From the NCBI RefSeq assembly GCF_000298235.1, contig NZ_BAHE01000035.1, forward strand, positions 1 to 64,000: DNA of 64,000 nucleotides. Reading direction: 5' to 3'. Source of the stretch: Gordonia namibiensis NBRC 108229 (GTDB lineage Bacteria; Actinomycetota; Actinomycetes; Mycobacteriales; Mycobacteriaceae). This document shows, one piece after another, positions 53,238 to 62,522 of the stretch. A model generated the notes under the pieces. The model was not told the DNA's origin. It saw nothing but the letters and a program-made list of their open reading frames with translations, and made no database searches. A program made the translations under genes and the position numbers. Every line of letters begins with the position of its first letter. Position 1 is the first letter of the stretch.

Positions 53238-55358
53238 GTGAAGAACTCGCCCCCGTTGCGTCCGATGGAGTTCGCGTCCGTCGCGATCTTCGGCGGCCTG
53301 ACCGTCGCCGCGGTGGTCATCGCCTCGGTCATCCCGCTGGCGCAGGCGGCCGGGCTACTCGCCCCGGTTCCTCTCGCCCTCATCGCGGCCCGTACGCGGC
53401 CGCGTGCACTGCTCACCGCCACGGTGGCGACCACGGCGGTCGCGTTCGCGATGGCGGGGACCGGCGCCATGGCCACCGTGCTCGGTTCGGCGCTGATCGG
53501 CGGGATCGTCGGCGACCTCAAGCGCCGCCGCCGCGGGCTCGGGGCGCTCGGACTGGCCACGCTGGTGGCCTCGCCGCTCCTCGGTGGGGTCTCCGTCCTG
53601 ATCCTCTGGGTCCTGGTGCCCCTGCGTGAGCTGACCATCGAGGCGATGACGAACTCCCTCCACGGCGTCGCGAAGTGGCTGCGCGGGTGGGGGCCCACCG
53701 ATGCCGTGGCCGACGCACTCGACTCGATGAGCCGCAGCATCGCCGGCCACTGGTGGGCGTGGATCTGGATCTCCGGAACGGTCGGCACCGCGATCTCGCT
53801 GCTCGCCGCCTGGTGGATTCTCGGCGGTGTGATCGCGCGACTGCGCGACGTGCCCAGCGAGGACACACTCACCTCCGACGGGCCGGCGTCCACCGCAACC
53901 GAAGTCGCGCCGCTGCCGATCGTCGCCGAACGTGTCGGCTTCGCCTACAACCCGGACGCGAAACCGGTTCTCCACGACATCGATCTGCGCATCGAGCCAA
54001 GTGAGTTCGTGGCGGTCGTCGGCGCCAACGGTTCGGGTAAGTCGACACTCGCGAAGATCCTGGCCGGCCGTGCCCCGACCACCGGCGTCGTACACCGCCC
54101 GGGTCTCGCCGGGCTCGGCGTACACGGCGGCACCGCGCTCGTCCTGCAGCGCCCGGAGATCCAGATGCTCGGTTCCCGCGTCGCCGACGACGTGGTGTGG
54201 GGTCTGCCGCCGGATGCCGACGTCGACGTGGAGGCGCTCCTCGCCGAGGTCGGCCTGACCGGTCTCGGCGACCGCGAGACCACCGATCTGTCCGGCGGGC
54301 AGCAGCAGCGCCTGGCGATCGCTGCGGCCCTCGCCCGCGATCCACAGCTCCTCATCGCCGACGAGGTCACCTCGATGGTCGACCCGGAGGGCCGCGGGCA
54401 GCTCCTGCATCTGCTGGCGACGCTACCGGCCCGACGCGGGATCGCGGTCGTGCTGATCACCCATCGCGGCAGCGAGGCCGCGGCCGCCGACCGCGTCATC
54501 CACCTCGAGGCCGGCCGGGTGGTTCCGCATCCGCCGCACTGGATGCCGGATCCCCACCTCGACCTCGACCATGCTTCGCCGACCGCATCGTCGACGTCCC
54601 TCGCGGCACCGGGGCCGCACATCGGCGGGCCGCTGCTGGTGCTCGACCACGTGGAATATGCGCACCTACCCGGGTCGCCCTGGGAAGTCGTGGCCCTCAC
54701 CGACGTCACGCTCACCGTGTATCGCGGGGAGGGGTTGCTCATCGTCGGCGGCAACGGGTCGGGCAAGACGACCCTCGCCTGGATCATGGCGGGCCTCCTG
54801 TCGCCGCGCACCGGAACGTGCCACCTACTCGACGCCGCCGGAAAGTCCACTCCCGCAGCCGGTTACGACGCCGGGGAGCCGGTCACCGAGCATGTCGGCG
54901 CGGTCGGTCTGGGTTTCCAGCACGCGCGCCTGCAGCTGCAGAAGGTCACCGTCGCCGACGAGATCATGGCGGCCGGCGGCGAGAAGGTCGGGACCGCCGA
55001 GGTCGCCCGCGTTCTCGAACTGGTCGGTCTGCCCCGGCAGATGGCGGCCGGCAAGGTCGATTCCCTGTCGGGCGGCCAGATGCGTCGCGTCGTGCTCGCC
55101 GGCCTCATCGCCCGCAACCCCGACATGCTGGTGCTCGACGAGCCGCTCGCCGGTCTCGACCCGTTGGCCCGAGAGGAGATCGTCGCGCTGCTCGCACGCC
55201 TGCGTGCCGAGGGCATGACCATCGTGATCATCTCGCACGACTTCGAGTCGCTGGACTCGGTGTGCACCCGCCGCGTCCGGCTCGTCGACGGGCAGTTGCT
55301 GCCCGACACCCATCAGAACGTCGATCAGCCGTCCGGCTGGGACGGAGGTGCCCTATGA
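53238..55358 (+). CDS. ECF transporter: fused S component and two ATPase domains
   Basis: 706 residues from the GTG at 53238 (an ATG at 53265 would also serve). Residues 1-~210 are a membrane S-component-like region of five to six helices. Domain A1 (~P-loop residue 265: GANGSGKST; LSGGQQQR; LLIADEVTSM) and A2 (GGNGSGKTT, LSGGQMRR, LVLDEPLAGLD) follow in one chain. ECF importers carry vitamins and trace metals; fusion of the substrate-binding part to both ATPases is less usual. The substrate is not evident. EcfT overlaps next. Confidence 0.85.
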   Translation: MKNSPPLRPMEFASVAIFGGLTVAAVVIASVIPLAQAAGLLAPVPLALIAARTRPRALLTATVATTAVAFAMAGTGAMATVLGSALIGGIVGDLKRRRRGLGALGLATLVASPLLGGVSVLILWVLVPLRELTIEAMTNSLHGVAKWLRGWGPTDAVADALDSMSRSIAGHWWAWIWISGTVGTAISLLAAWWILGGVIARLRDVPSEDTLTSDGPASTATEVAPLPIVAERVGFAYNPDAKPVLHDIDLRIEPSEFVAVVGANGSGKSTLAKILAGRAPTTGVVHRPGLAGLGVHGGTALVLQRPEIQMLGSRVADDVVWGLPPDADVDVEALLAEVGLTGLGDRETTDLSGGQQQRLAIAAALARDPQLLIADEVTSMVDPEGRGQLLHLLATLPARRGIAVVLITHRGSEAAAADRVIHLEAGRVVPHPPHWMPDPHLDLDHASPTASSTSLAAPGPHIGGPLLVLDHVEYAHLPGSPWEVVALTDVTLTVYRGEGLLIVGGNGSGKTTLAWIMAGLLSPRTGTCHLLDAAGKSTPAAGYDAGEPVTEHVGAVGLGFQHARLQLQKVTVADEIMAAGGEKVGTAEVARVLELVGLPRQMAAGKVDSLSGGQMRRVVLAGLIARNPDMLVLDEPLAGLDPLAREEIVALLARLRAEGMTIVIISHDFESLDSVCTRRVRLVDGQLLPDTHQNVDQPSGWDGGAL

Positions 55359-56107
55359 CCATGCGCACGGTTCCGTTGCGGCAGGTCCCCGGCGATTCCT
55401 TCGTCCACCGGTTGTGGGCGGGAACCAAGCTGGTGATCGTGCTGATCCTCGGCATCATGACCTGGGTGCTGCCGTCGTGGCCGGCGTTGGGGATGGTGGC
55501 CGCGATCGTCGTCCTCACCGCGCTGATCGCCGGGATCCCGTTGGGCGCCATCCCCCGTCCGCCCTGGTGGTTCTGGGGGTTGATCGGTATCGGCGTCGCC
55601 TTCAACGTCTCGTTCGCCGGCCTGCACGGCGGGCTCGTGTTCCTCCGGGCGGTGACCCTCGCGCTCGTCCTGGTGGCGAGTTCGATCCTCGTCATCTGGA
55701 CCACCCCGATGGCCGACGTCGCGCCTGCGATCGCACGGTTGATGCGACCCCTCCGGCGGCTACATCTGCCCGTCGACGAATGGGCCGTCGCAATCGCGTT
55801 GTGCCTGAGAGGGCTTCCGATGCTGATCGAGGAGCTGCGCATGCTGCGCGCCGCGCACAAGCTGCGGCCGACGGCCAAGGGCCGCAGCGATCATCCGTCG
55901 GCGGAGATGGGGATCATGGATCTCATCACGGCCGCCATGTCATCGGCGCTGCGTCGTAGCGCGGAGATGGCCGAGGCGATCACCGCCCGCGGCGGCACCG
56001 GTCGTCTCACCGCTCATCCGGCCCGGCCGGGACGCGCAGATCTGCTGGCGCTCATCGTGATCGCTCTCGCCTGCGGGGTGGCCGTCGCGGTGACGCTGGT
56101 CTTCTGA
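55355..56107 (+). CDS. ECF transporter transmembrane (EcfT) component
   Basis: 250 residues from the ATG at 55355, overlapping the preceding stop (ATGA). Five or six membrane helices, with the cytoplasmic coupling motifs: A-R-G style segments (ITARGGTGRLTAHPARPGR) and LRMLRAAHKLR helices that contact the ATPases. Its arrangement straight after the ATPase gene confirms that both form one ECF importer. Confidence 0.88.
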   Translation: MTMRTVPLRQVPGDSFVHRLWAGTKLVIVLILGIMTWVLPSWPALGMVAAIVVLTALIAGIPLGAIPRPPWWFWGLIGIGVAFNVSFAGLHGGLVFLRAVTLALVLVASSILVIWTTPMADVAPAIARLMRPLRRLHLPVDEWAVAIALCLRGLPMLIEELRMLRAAHKLRPTAKGRSDHPSAEMGIMDLITAAMSSALRRSAEMAEAITARGGTGRLTAHPARPGRADLLALIVIALACGVAVAVTLVF

Positions 56108-56111
56108 CAAA

Positions 56112-56146
56112 AACGGCGCCGGCCACCCGAAGGTGACCGGCGCCGT
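56112..56146. terminator. Bidirectional terminator between ecfT and sodA
   Basis: A stem AACGGCGCCGGCCACC / GGTGACCGGCGCCGTT with one mismatch and a CGAA loop. AAAA precedes it, giving U residues for the leftward transcript. Confidence 0.85.
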
Positions 56147-56166
56147 TGGTGTCTGGCGAAAGAGGA

Positions 56167-56796
56167 TCAGGCAGGAACGACGAGGCCGCTGCCCTGGGTC
56201 TTCGCGCGACCGTAACGCTCGCCGGCGTCGGCCCAGTTGACCACGTTCCACCAAGCCTTGACGTAGTCCGGCTTGACGTTCTGGTAGTCGAGGTAGAAGG
56301 CGTGCTCCCACATGTCGAGCATGACGACCGGGATGATCGCGGCGGGGATGTTGCCGCTCTGGTCGGTCAGCTGCAGGATGACCAGCTTGCCACCGATGGT
56401 GTCGTAGCCCAGGATCGCCCAGCCCGAACCCTGCAGGGTGGTGGCGGCGGCGGTGAAGTGGGCCTTGAACTTGTCGAAGCCACCGAACTGCTCGGTGATC
56501 GCGGCCGCGAGATCACCCTCGGGCTCGCCACCGCCGTTGGGCGACAGGTTCTTCCAGAAGATCGAGTGGTTGGTGTGGCCGCCCAGGTGGAAGGACAGGG
56601 TCGCCGACAGTCCGTAGACCTTTCCGGCGATGCTCTCGTCCTCGCGGGCCGCGGCCAGCTTCTCCAGGGTGTCGTTGGCGCCCTTGACGTAGGTCGCGTG
56701 GTGCTTGCTGTGGTGGAGCTCCATGATCCTGCCGGAGATGTGCGGCTCCAGTGCCGCGTAGTCGTAATCCAGATCCGGCAAGGTGTATTCAGCCAC
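56167..56796 (-). CDS. sodA: Superoxide dismutase (Fe/Mn)
   Basis: 209 residues from the GTG at 56796, with AGAGAGGA upstream. The protein starts [18 protein letters not shown]. Metal ligands: His in [11 protein letters not shown], His in [13 protein letters not shown], Asp and His in [14 protein letters not shown]. It converts superoxide to hydrogen peroxide and oxygen. No signal peptide, but mycobacterial SodA is exported without one. Metal preference (Fe or Mn) cannot be decided. Only 209 residues, typical length. Confidence 0.95.
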   Translation of the reverse strand: MAEYTLPDLDYDYAALEPHISGRIMELHHSKHHATYVKGANDTLEKLAAAREDESIAGKVYGLSATLSFHLGGHTNHSIFWKNLSPNGGGEPEGDLAAAITEQFGGFDKFKAHFTAAATTLQGSGWAILGYDTIGGKLVILQLTDQSGNIPAAIIPVVMLDMWEHAFYLDYQNVKPDYVKAWWNVVNWADAGERYGRAKTQGSGLVVPA

Positions 56797-56951
56797 GATG
56801 TTCCTCTCTGAGGTGCTTTCGTATTCCCTGTTCACACGTGGGTCCGCCGATTGTGTCGGCGCCACGCGGATGTTTCCACCCTTCCCCACACCCTGGGTGA
56901 TTGCAACAAACAGGCCCGAAGAAATATCAAGTGCGGTTGAAGATCACAGGC

Positions 56952-57104
56952 TCAGATCAGAGCGAGTGCAACGATCACGGCCAACAGGGCGACGATGCTC
57001 AACGCGATGGTGCGGCAGCTTCTCGCGACGTCGTAGTTGGCGCGCGGTGCGCCGCGAGGAGTCCGGAGGGAACCTCGATAGTCTCCGGTCGCGTGCGTCG
57101 CCAT
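56952..57104 (-). CDS. Small single-helix membrane protein (50 residues)
   Basis: 50 residues from the ATG at 57104, with AAGGG 6 bases upstream on the minus strand. Residues 1-32 are polar and basic (MATHATGDYRGS, then RTPRGAPRANYD), and residues 33-50 form one hydrophobic helix at the end (IALSIVALLAVIVALALI). It sits between sodA and msrA in a 481-bp gap. It looks like a tail-anchored small protein. I recognise no family; the ribosome site and membrane helix support it. Confidence 0.6.
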   Translation of the reverse strand: MATHATGDYRGSLRTPRGAPRANYDVARSCRTIALSIVALLAVIVALALI

Positions 57105-57277
57105 TGTCGCCCTTCATCAGCGGATCGGCTCAGCATCCCGGTGTCGTCAGCCCGAGGGCCGCAGCGACGTGACGGGAGTCACATGCCAGGATGTGACCGC
57201 CATCATAAACAGACTGGGTCGGTTGACTCAACTCGGGAACTCAGGAGACGGCCAGGCGGCGCGCGTAGACTCGGCGC

Positions 57278-57991
57278 ATGTCTTGGCTCGACCAGCTCTT
57301 CGCCGCCAGTTCGCACAAGCAGGAACTCATCGCGGCCGATTCCGCACTACCCGGACGCGACACCGAGATCACGGTCCCCGGAGTCCATCTGGTCCTGCAG
57401 ACCCCCATGCGTGGTCGGCCGGAGGCCGACGGCTCCTACGCCAACGGCGGTGTCGGCACCTTCGACGACGGCCTGTCCGCGGTGATCCTGGCGGGTGGCT
57501 GCTTCTGGGGGATCGAGGAGATCTTCTGGCAGGTCCCGGGTGTGTACACCACGGCGGTCGGGTATGCGGGCGGCCACACGCCCAACCCGACCTACGAGGA
57601 GACCTGCACCGCGCGCACCGGTCACACCGAGTCGACGCTGGTCGTCTTCGACCCGGCGGTCATCGACCTCGAGGGAATCCTCAAGATCTTCTGGGAGTCG
57701 CACGATCCGACCCAGGAGATGCGTCAGGGCAATGACATCGGTACCCAGTACCGGTCGGCGGTCTACACCCTCTCCGACGACGACGCCGCGACCGTCGACG
57801 GGTCGGCGGCGAAGTTCCAGACCGCGCTCGATGCCGCCGGTGTCGGGTCGATCGCCACCGAGATCAAGCCGCTCGCCGCCGCGGGCGACGGACACTTCTA
57901 CTACGCGGAGGATCTGCACCAGCAGTACCTGGCGAAGAACCCGCACGGTTACCGCTGCCACGCGGCGACCGGGATCAGCTACCCCGCCTGA
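57278..57991 (+). CDS. msrA: Peptide-methionine (S)-S-oxide reductase
   Basis: 237 residues from the ATG at 57278. Reduces methionine-S-sulfoxide in proteins after oxidative damage. The active site [17 protein letters not shown] carries the catalytic Cys; [13 protein letters not shown] and [11 protein letters not shown] are standard, and the resolving Cys near the end is in GYRCHAATG. The N-terminal ~65 residues are an extension common in actinobacterial MsrA. Next to sodA, fitting an oxidative-stress neighbourhood. Confidence 0.95.
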   Translation: MSWLDQLFAASSHKQELIAADSALPGRDTEITVPGVHLVLQTPMRGRPEADGSYANGGVGTFDDGLSAVILAGGCFWGIEEIFWQVPGVYTTAVGYAGGHTPNPTYEETCTARTGHTESTLVVFDPAVIDLEGILKIFWESHDPTQEMRQGNDIGTQYRSAVYTLSDDDAATVDGSAAKFQTALDAAGVGSIATEIKPLAAAGDGHFYYAEDLHQQYLAKNPHGYRCHAATGISYPA

Positions 57992-57992
57992 G

Positions 57993-59084
57993 GTGTCCGA
58001 GCCGATCACCCTGCGGCAGTGGAATCGCACGCTGCTGTCCCGCCAGCACCTTTTGGAACGCGTCGACGAGGACGCGATCGAGGTGCTCGACCGGTGTGTT
58101 GGACTGCAATCCCAGGACCCGCGTGCGGCCTTCTTCGGATTGTGGTCCCGTATAGAAGGATTCGACGCGGCCGAACTCGACGACCTCCTCACCGAGCGCG
58201 AGGTCGTGCGGATCGCGTTGCTGCGTTCCACGGTGTTCCTCATCGATGCCGAGGACGCCCGGTGGATACGTCCGCTCGCCGAGCCGATCCTCCGGCGTGA
58301 GATCGCCGAAGCGCACGTCCCGAGGCTGGTCGACGCCGATCCGTCGCGGGTGATCGCCGACGCCGCCGAACTCCTGGCCGGCCGTGAACTCTCCGGCGCC
58401 GACCTGGGGAAGCAACTGGCGCTGCGGCATCCGGCGGAGAACCCGTCCACGCTCACCGGGATCGCCCGCTGCGGACTCCCGCTCGTCCAGGTTCCGCCGC
58501 GCGGGCTCTGGCGGGGCCGCGGGGCGCCCACCTACCGGCTGTTCGACGAATGGGTCGGTCCGGGCGAACCGGCGGTCGCGGGCGAGGACGCGCGAGCGGA
58601 CCTGATCCGCCTGTACCTGCGCGGCTTCGGGCCGGCCACCGTCAAGGCCATCCAGACCTGGGCGGGCATGACCGGACTCAAGGCGCTCGTCGAGAAGATG
58701 GAGGCCGACTGGGAACTCGTCCGGCTGACCGGTCCGCACGGCGAGATCCTCTACGACATCGACGGACTCGGCCTCGCCGACGCAGACGCTCCCGCTCCGG
58801 CCCGGCTCGTGGCGCCGTTCGACCACGTCATCGCGGTCTCGGCCGACCGCGCCCGGGTCGCCGACCCGGAGTTGTTCCGCCGCACCGTCACACCCAACGG
58901 CCGGTCGCCAGGTTTCGTCTTCGCCGACGGATTCCTCGCCGGCACATGGCATCTCGACGCTGCAGCCGGGATACGGATCGAAATGTTGCGTGAGGTCTCG
59001 AAAGCCGAGAAGCGCGAGATCGACGCCGAGGCGGAAAGGCTGCGCGAATTCCTCAGTCGCCCGTCCGGGGATTACGCGAGGTGA
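57993..59084 (+). CDS. Winged-helix DNA-binding protein (HTH_42/AlkZ-like)
   Basis: 363 residues from the GTG at 57993, one base after the msrA stop. Features: VLDRCVGLQSQDPRAAFFGL (family segment), QDPR, and helical DNA-binding repeats; Streptomyces AlkZ-like and Escherichia coli YcaQ relatives open DNA crosslinks as glycosylases. The QSQDPR element corresponds to the QXQ motif region of the group, here Q-S-Q. Glycosylase activity is possible, not shown. Overlaps the convergent VOC gene by 32 bases. Confidence 0.75.
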   Translation: MSEPITLRQWNRTLLSRQHLLERVDEDAIEVLDRCVGLQSQDPRAAFFGLWSRIEGFDAAELDDLLTEREVVRIALLRSTVFLIDAEDARWIRPLAEPILRREIAEAHVPRLVDADPSRVIADAAELLAGRELSGADLGKQLALRHPAENPSTLTGIARCGLPLVQVPPRGLWRGRGAPTYRLFDEWVGPGEPAVAGEDARADLIRLYLRGFGPATVKAIQTWAGMTGLKALVEKMEADWELVRLTGPHGEILYDIDGLGLADADAPAPARLVAPFDHVIAVSADRARVADPELFRRTVTPNGRSPGFVFADGFLAGTWHLDAAAGIRIEMLREVSKAEKREIDAEAERLREFLSRPSGDYAR

Positions 59085-59820
59085 TGCAGTACGGGCGTCC
59101 CACCGGGTCGGCCATCGTCGTCCAGTGCGGGTAGTGCTCGATCGCGCGGGCGCCCCAGCCCTCGTGTCGTGCGACCTCGTCGGGGACCGAGTTGGTCGCG
59201 AGGTCGAGGTGCCCGGTCGCCGGTGACGAGCCGTCGGGCTTGGTGCCGTGCGGGTCGGACTGTCTGCGCTGCAACAGGATTCCGATGGTGATCGCGGGGT
59301 CGCGGCGCAGGGCCACGAGTTCGGGCCGGGAGCCGGGCGGTTTGAGCGGCCATCCGGTCAGCTCCGTCCAGAACGCGACCTCGGCGTCGAAGTCGGCTGC
59401 GGGGATGTCGATGCACAACTGATCGATGATGCTGATGGCGTCACCGGGCCAGCGGATCGGCCGGGACCGTGTGGACTCGCCCTCCCACGGCACCAGACAG
59501 AACACGAAACCGGCGGGCGAACGGAGGACGAGGTGGGTGCCGGCGTCGTCGCTGAGCGTCGCGCCCAGTCCCACGGCTTCCTCGGCTGCGGCATGCGGGT
59601 CGTCGGTGTGGATGTCGAGGTGGACGCCGCCTGGACCGTCGTCGACCCGTTGCACCCGGAGGTGGGGGTCACCGTGGAACGGTTCGAGGGAGGCGAACTC
59701 GCGGTGTTCGCCGCGGGGCGGCGACACGGTGCTGCCCGCGATCGCGCGCCAGAAGGTCACTTCGGCACCGAACTCGTCGGCTGGGAAATCGAGGAATGCG
59801 CTGAGCCACCTGACCTGCAC
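59053..59820 (-). CDS. Protein with two VOC (glyoxalase-fold) domains
   Basis: 255 residues from the GTG at 59820. Two tandem VOC-type domains: first WLSAFLDFPADEFGAEVTFW, HLDIHTDDP, LRSPAGFVFCLVP; second DQLCIDIPAADFDAEVAFW, HLDLATNSV, DPVGRPYCIT. Such proteins bind metal or small ligands; this Gly-Arg-rich double form is often annotated as a VOC protein of unknown role. Its 3' end overlaps the convergent winged-helix gene by 32 bases. Confidence 0.78.
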   Translation of the reverse strand: MQVRWLSAFLDFPADEFGAEVTFWRAIAGSTVSPPRGEHREFASLEPFHGDPHLRVQRVDDGPGGVHLDIHTDDPHAAAEEAVGLGATLSDDAGTHLVLRSPAGFVFCLVPWEGESTRSRPIRWPGDAISIIDQLCIDIPAADFDAEVAFWTELTGWPLKPPGSRPELVALRRDPAITIGILLQRRQSDPHGTKPDGSSPATGHLDLATNSVPDEVARHEGWGARAIEHYPHWTTMADPVGRPYCITSRNPRTGD

Positions 59821-59919
59821 GCGGGAGAGTCTACGGTGCGAGTGCACCCGGTGTGCTGCGGAATGCGCAGGCGCCCCACTTGAAACGGCAAGCGGTTGTC
59901 CGCCATTAGACTCGGGCAG

Positions 59920-60783
59920 ATGACTGCAGGACCGCTGGCGGCGGTGGGCAAGAAGTTCGCGAAGTCGCGTGCCGAGCACGTCGCGGTGGTCCGACTCGAC
60001 GGCCCGATCGGCGCGGCCGGCATGGGCAAGCACGGGCTGACCACCGACACGGTCGAGCCGGTGCTCAAGCAGGCGTTCGCCACCGACCGGCTCAAGGCTG
60101 TCGTCGTCGTGATCAACTCACCCGGTGGTTCGCCGGCGCAGTCGGAGTACATCGCCGAGCGCATCCGGCAGCTGTCCGCGGAGAAGGGCGTACCGGTCCT
60201 GGCGTTCTGTGAGGACGTCGCGGCGTCCGGCGGCTACTGGGTCGCCTGCGCGGCGGACGAGATCTTCGCCGCCCACACCTCGATCGTCGGTTCCATCGGG
60301 GTGGTGTCCTCGGGGTTCGGCTTCTCGGCCCTGCTCGACCGGTTCGGCGTGCAGCGTCGCCTGTACGCCACCGGGGAGAACAAGGCCCGGCTCGACACCT
60401 TCTCGCCGGAGGTCGCCGAGGACGTCGAATGGCTCAAGGGTCTCCAGGGGCAGCTGCACGAGGCGTTCATCGCATGGGTCCGGCAGCGTCGGGGCAAGAA
60501 GCTGACGGCCTCCGACGAGGAGCTCTTCAACGGCGATGTGTGGGTCGGGCGCCGGGCGGCCGAACTCGGCCTGGTCGACGGCATCGGCGTCATGCGGTCG
60601 GTGGTCGCCGAGCGGTATCCCGACGCCGAGATCACGGTCATCGAGGCACCCAAGCCGTTGCTCGCACGTCTGGTCGGCAATCAGATGTCGGTCTCCGGTC
60701 TGGCCGAGGGTCTCACGTCGGGCGTGATTGCCGCGATCGACCGCGCCCCCGCGGTGCGGACCGGGTTTCTACACCGTGACTGA
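59920..60783 (+). CDS. S49-family peptidase (SppA-like)
   Basis: 287 residues from the ATG at 59920. Landmarks: VVINSPGGSPAQSEYIAERI (oxyanion region), DVAASGGYWVAC (nucleophilic Ser), GSIGVVSS and ATGENKARLDTF (general-base Lys). The short form, without a strong N-terminal membrane anchor, resembles SohB-like/short SppA enzymes that degrade membrane-derived peptides. Ends before the DnaA-box cluster. Confidence 0.87.
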   Translation: MTAGPLAAVGKKFAKSRAEHVAVVRLDGPIGAAGMGKHGLTTDTVEPVLKQAFATDRLKAVVVVINSPGGSPAQSEYIAERIRQLSAEKGVPVLAFCEDVAASGGYWVACAADEIFAAHTSIVGSIGVVSSGFGFSALLDRFGVQRRLYATGENKARLDTFSPEVAEDVEWLKGLQGQLHEAFIAWVRQRRGKKLTASDEELFNGDVWVGRRAAELGLVDGIGVMRSVVAERYPDAEITVIEAPKPLLARLVGNQMSVSGLAEGLTSGVIAAIDRAPAVRTGFLHRD

Positions 60784-60824
60784 CGGGTAATACCAGACCC
60801 AGTTCGGGGGGATTCCCCAAGGGT

Positions 60825-61050
60825 TTGTCCCCACGTTATCCACAGGTGTGTGCACTGGAAAGAAAATGCACCACCGGTCGACCCCTGCAGTTTCGTGAAT
60901 TTCCTACGCGCACATCGGTCTAAACGAGTGATCGCAGTCACATCGACAGGGGCTTTGGCCAGGGTTTTTCCACAGTTTCCACAGCCTCATCCCCAGGTTG
61001 ACGGTGAGGTGTGGATTGTGGACAGCTGTCTGTTTGCCGCATGTGGATAA
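60825..61050. promoter_or_regulatory. Cluster of DnaA boxes
   Basis: Perfect DnaA boxes are TTATCCACA (60836-60844) and, on the minus strand, TGTGGATAA (61042-61050). Near-matches: TTTTCCACA (60966-60974), TTTCCACA (60976-60983), TGTGGATTG (61010-61018), TGTGGACAG (61017-61025) and TTGTCCCCA (60825-60833). The AT-richer DNA around them fits a DnaA-binding array. The whole gap 60784-61173 (390 bp) contains no gene. The neighbours are not dnaA or dnaN, so it is not the usual oriC setting. Confidence 0.6.
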
Positions 61051-61173
61051 AGCTATGATGATCAGCATAGGTCGCTTTGGGCGGTCTGTACGATTCAGAA
61101 TGTGAGCTTCACAACACTGCTGAGAATGGCCGTGCAGGTGACGTGACGCCCGCGGGGCCTCGACTGTGCCACC

Positions 61174-61536
61174 ATGGAAATCGTGACCATGGGCGACATC
61201 ACGCAGGTGCCGGTGACCGATTTGCCGGACGACTTCACTCAGACGGCCGACGCGGTGATGCTCGACGTCCGTGAGGACGACGAGTGGGCGAACGGACACA
61301 TCCGCGGCGCCGTCCACATCCCGATGGCCGAGATACCGGGACGACTCGGCGAACTCGACCCCGACGCCGACCTGTACGTGGTGTGTCATTCGAGCGGGCG
61401 CTCGATGCGGGTGCTGCAGTACCTCGCGCAGGTCGGGTACGACGGGATCTGCGTGCGCGGCGGAATGCTCGCATGGCAGGAACACGGCAAGCCCGTGGAG
61501 TTCGGCACCGGGGACGGCGGGGGCGACGCCCACTGA
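61174..61536 (+). CDS. Rhodanese-like sulfurtransferase
   Basis: 120 residues from the ATG at 61174 (ATG at 61189 equally possible; neither has a clear ribosome site). A single rhodanese domain: MLDVREDDEWANGHIRGAVH, active-site loop VVCHSSGRSMRVLQYL with catalytic Cys, GGMLAWQEHGKPVEF. It moves sulfur from a donor to an acceptor. The next gene starts on its stop codon. Confidence 0.88.
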   Translation: MEIVTMGDITQVPVTDLPDDFTQTADAVMLDVREDDEWANGHIRGAVHIPMAEIPGRLGELDPDADLYVVCHSSGRSMRVLQYLAQVGYDGICVRGGMLAWQEHGKPVEFGTGDGGGDAH

Positions 61537-62522
61537 TGATCGACCTCTGTCCGCGGTGCCGTATCCAGGCGCCGCACCGCCCCGGGCGCGAGCACTGTCC
61601 TCGCTGTGGCGGCCCGCTGAGCGTCGTCGACGACGCCGCTCGTGCGATGTCCGCACCCGCGCGCCCCGCGCCGCCCCGAACGGCGCCGACCGGCCGGCTG
61701 TACCGCGGTCGGAACGTCCGCTGGGTTGCGCGGCGTCCTCCCGAGGCCATCCCCAGCCGCCGCGGACCGTCGGGCCCGCGCGGCCCGCGTCTCATCCCGC
61801 GCTACGTCTACATCCCCACCTGGGGTCTACACGACGAGCCGTTGGCCGCCGACGCGACGCACGACCGGATCGACTCGTCACGGGCACGCCTGCTGTTCGC
61901 GCTCGTGGTGGCCGGTACGGCGCTCGCGGCGTCGGCGGTCATCCATCTGGTCCGCTACGTCCTGCTGGCCGTCAACCGCACCCAGCCGCTCCCGGAACCG
62001 CTGATCGTGGTCTCCGACTGGTTGATCGTGTTCGCGGGTGTGGCGGCCTTCCTTGCCTACGTCTGGGCGACCCTCGCGTTCACCCGCTGGGTGATGGACC
62101 TGAGGGCCGGTACCTATGAGGAAGCCCGGCTCCTCGACCCGAGGCGTCCCCTGTGGGTGGCGGTGCTGGTGGGGGTCCCGCTGGTGAACCTGGTCGGTGC
62201 GCCGCTCGTGATCGGCGAGGTCGTGGCCCTGCGCGTGGCCCACGATCCGTCCCTCGATGCCGAACTCGTCGGCCGCCGTGTCCGCCGGCTGTGGGTCGCG
62301 TGGGTGGTCGTCACCGTAACCGCCGTCCTGGCGCTGATCGCCCGTGCCGTCGCGTGGGGATCGGACTCGGTGCAGACCGGGGCCAACGCGCTCACCATGG
62401 TGATCCTCAGCGCGGCCGTCTCGGCCGCCTTCGCCTTCTGGATGGCACGCCGCGTGCCGGTGCTGTTCGACGCCGCCACGGCGGTCCCGGTCCCGAAGAG
62501 AAGGTGGGTGGCGGTCGGATGA
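61536..62522 (+). CDS. DUF4328-domain membrane protein with N-terminal zinc ribbon
   Basis: 328 residues from the ATG at 61536 (ATGA overlap with the rhodanese stop). Residues 1-30 hold two Cys pairs (CPRCRIQAPHR, HCPRCGG) of a zinc ribbon. A Pro/Arg-rich linker leads to about six membrane helices of a DUF4328 domain (residues ~115-320). Function unknown; probably co-transcribed with rhodanese and the glycerophosphodiesterase. Confidence 0.78.
   Translation: MIDLCPRCRIQAPHRPGREHCPRCGGPLSVVDDAARAMSAPARPAPPRTAPTGRLYRGRNVRWVARRPPEAIPSRRGPSGPRGPRLIPRYVYIPTWGLHDEPLAADATHDRIDSSRARLLFALVVAGTALAASAVIHLVRYVLLAVNRTQPLPEPLIVVSDWLIVFAGVAAFLAYVWATLAFTRWVMDLRAGTYEEARLLDPRRPLWVAVLVGVPLVNLVGAPLVIGEVVALRVAHDPSLDAELVGRRVRRLWVAWVVVTVTAVLALIARAVAWGSDSVQTGANALTMVILSAAVSAAFAFWMARRVPVLFDAATAVPVPKRRWVAVG

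Noticed and set aside
60825-61050. Calling the DnaA-box cluster the chromosomal oriC
   Set aside because: dnaA, dnaN, recF or rpmH are not adjacent, so only a DnaA-binding array can be supported.
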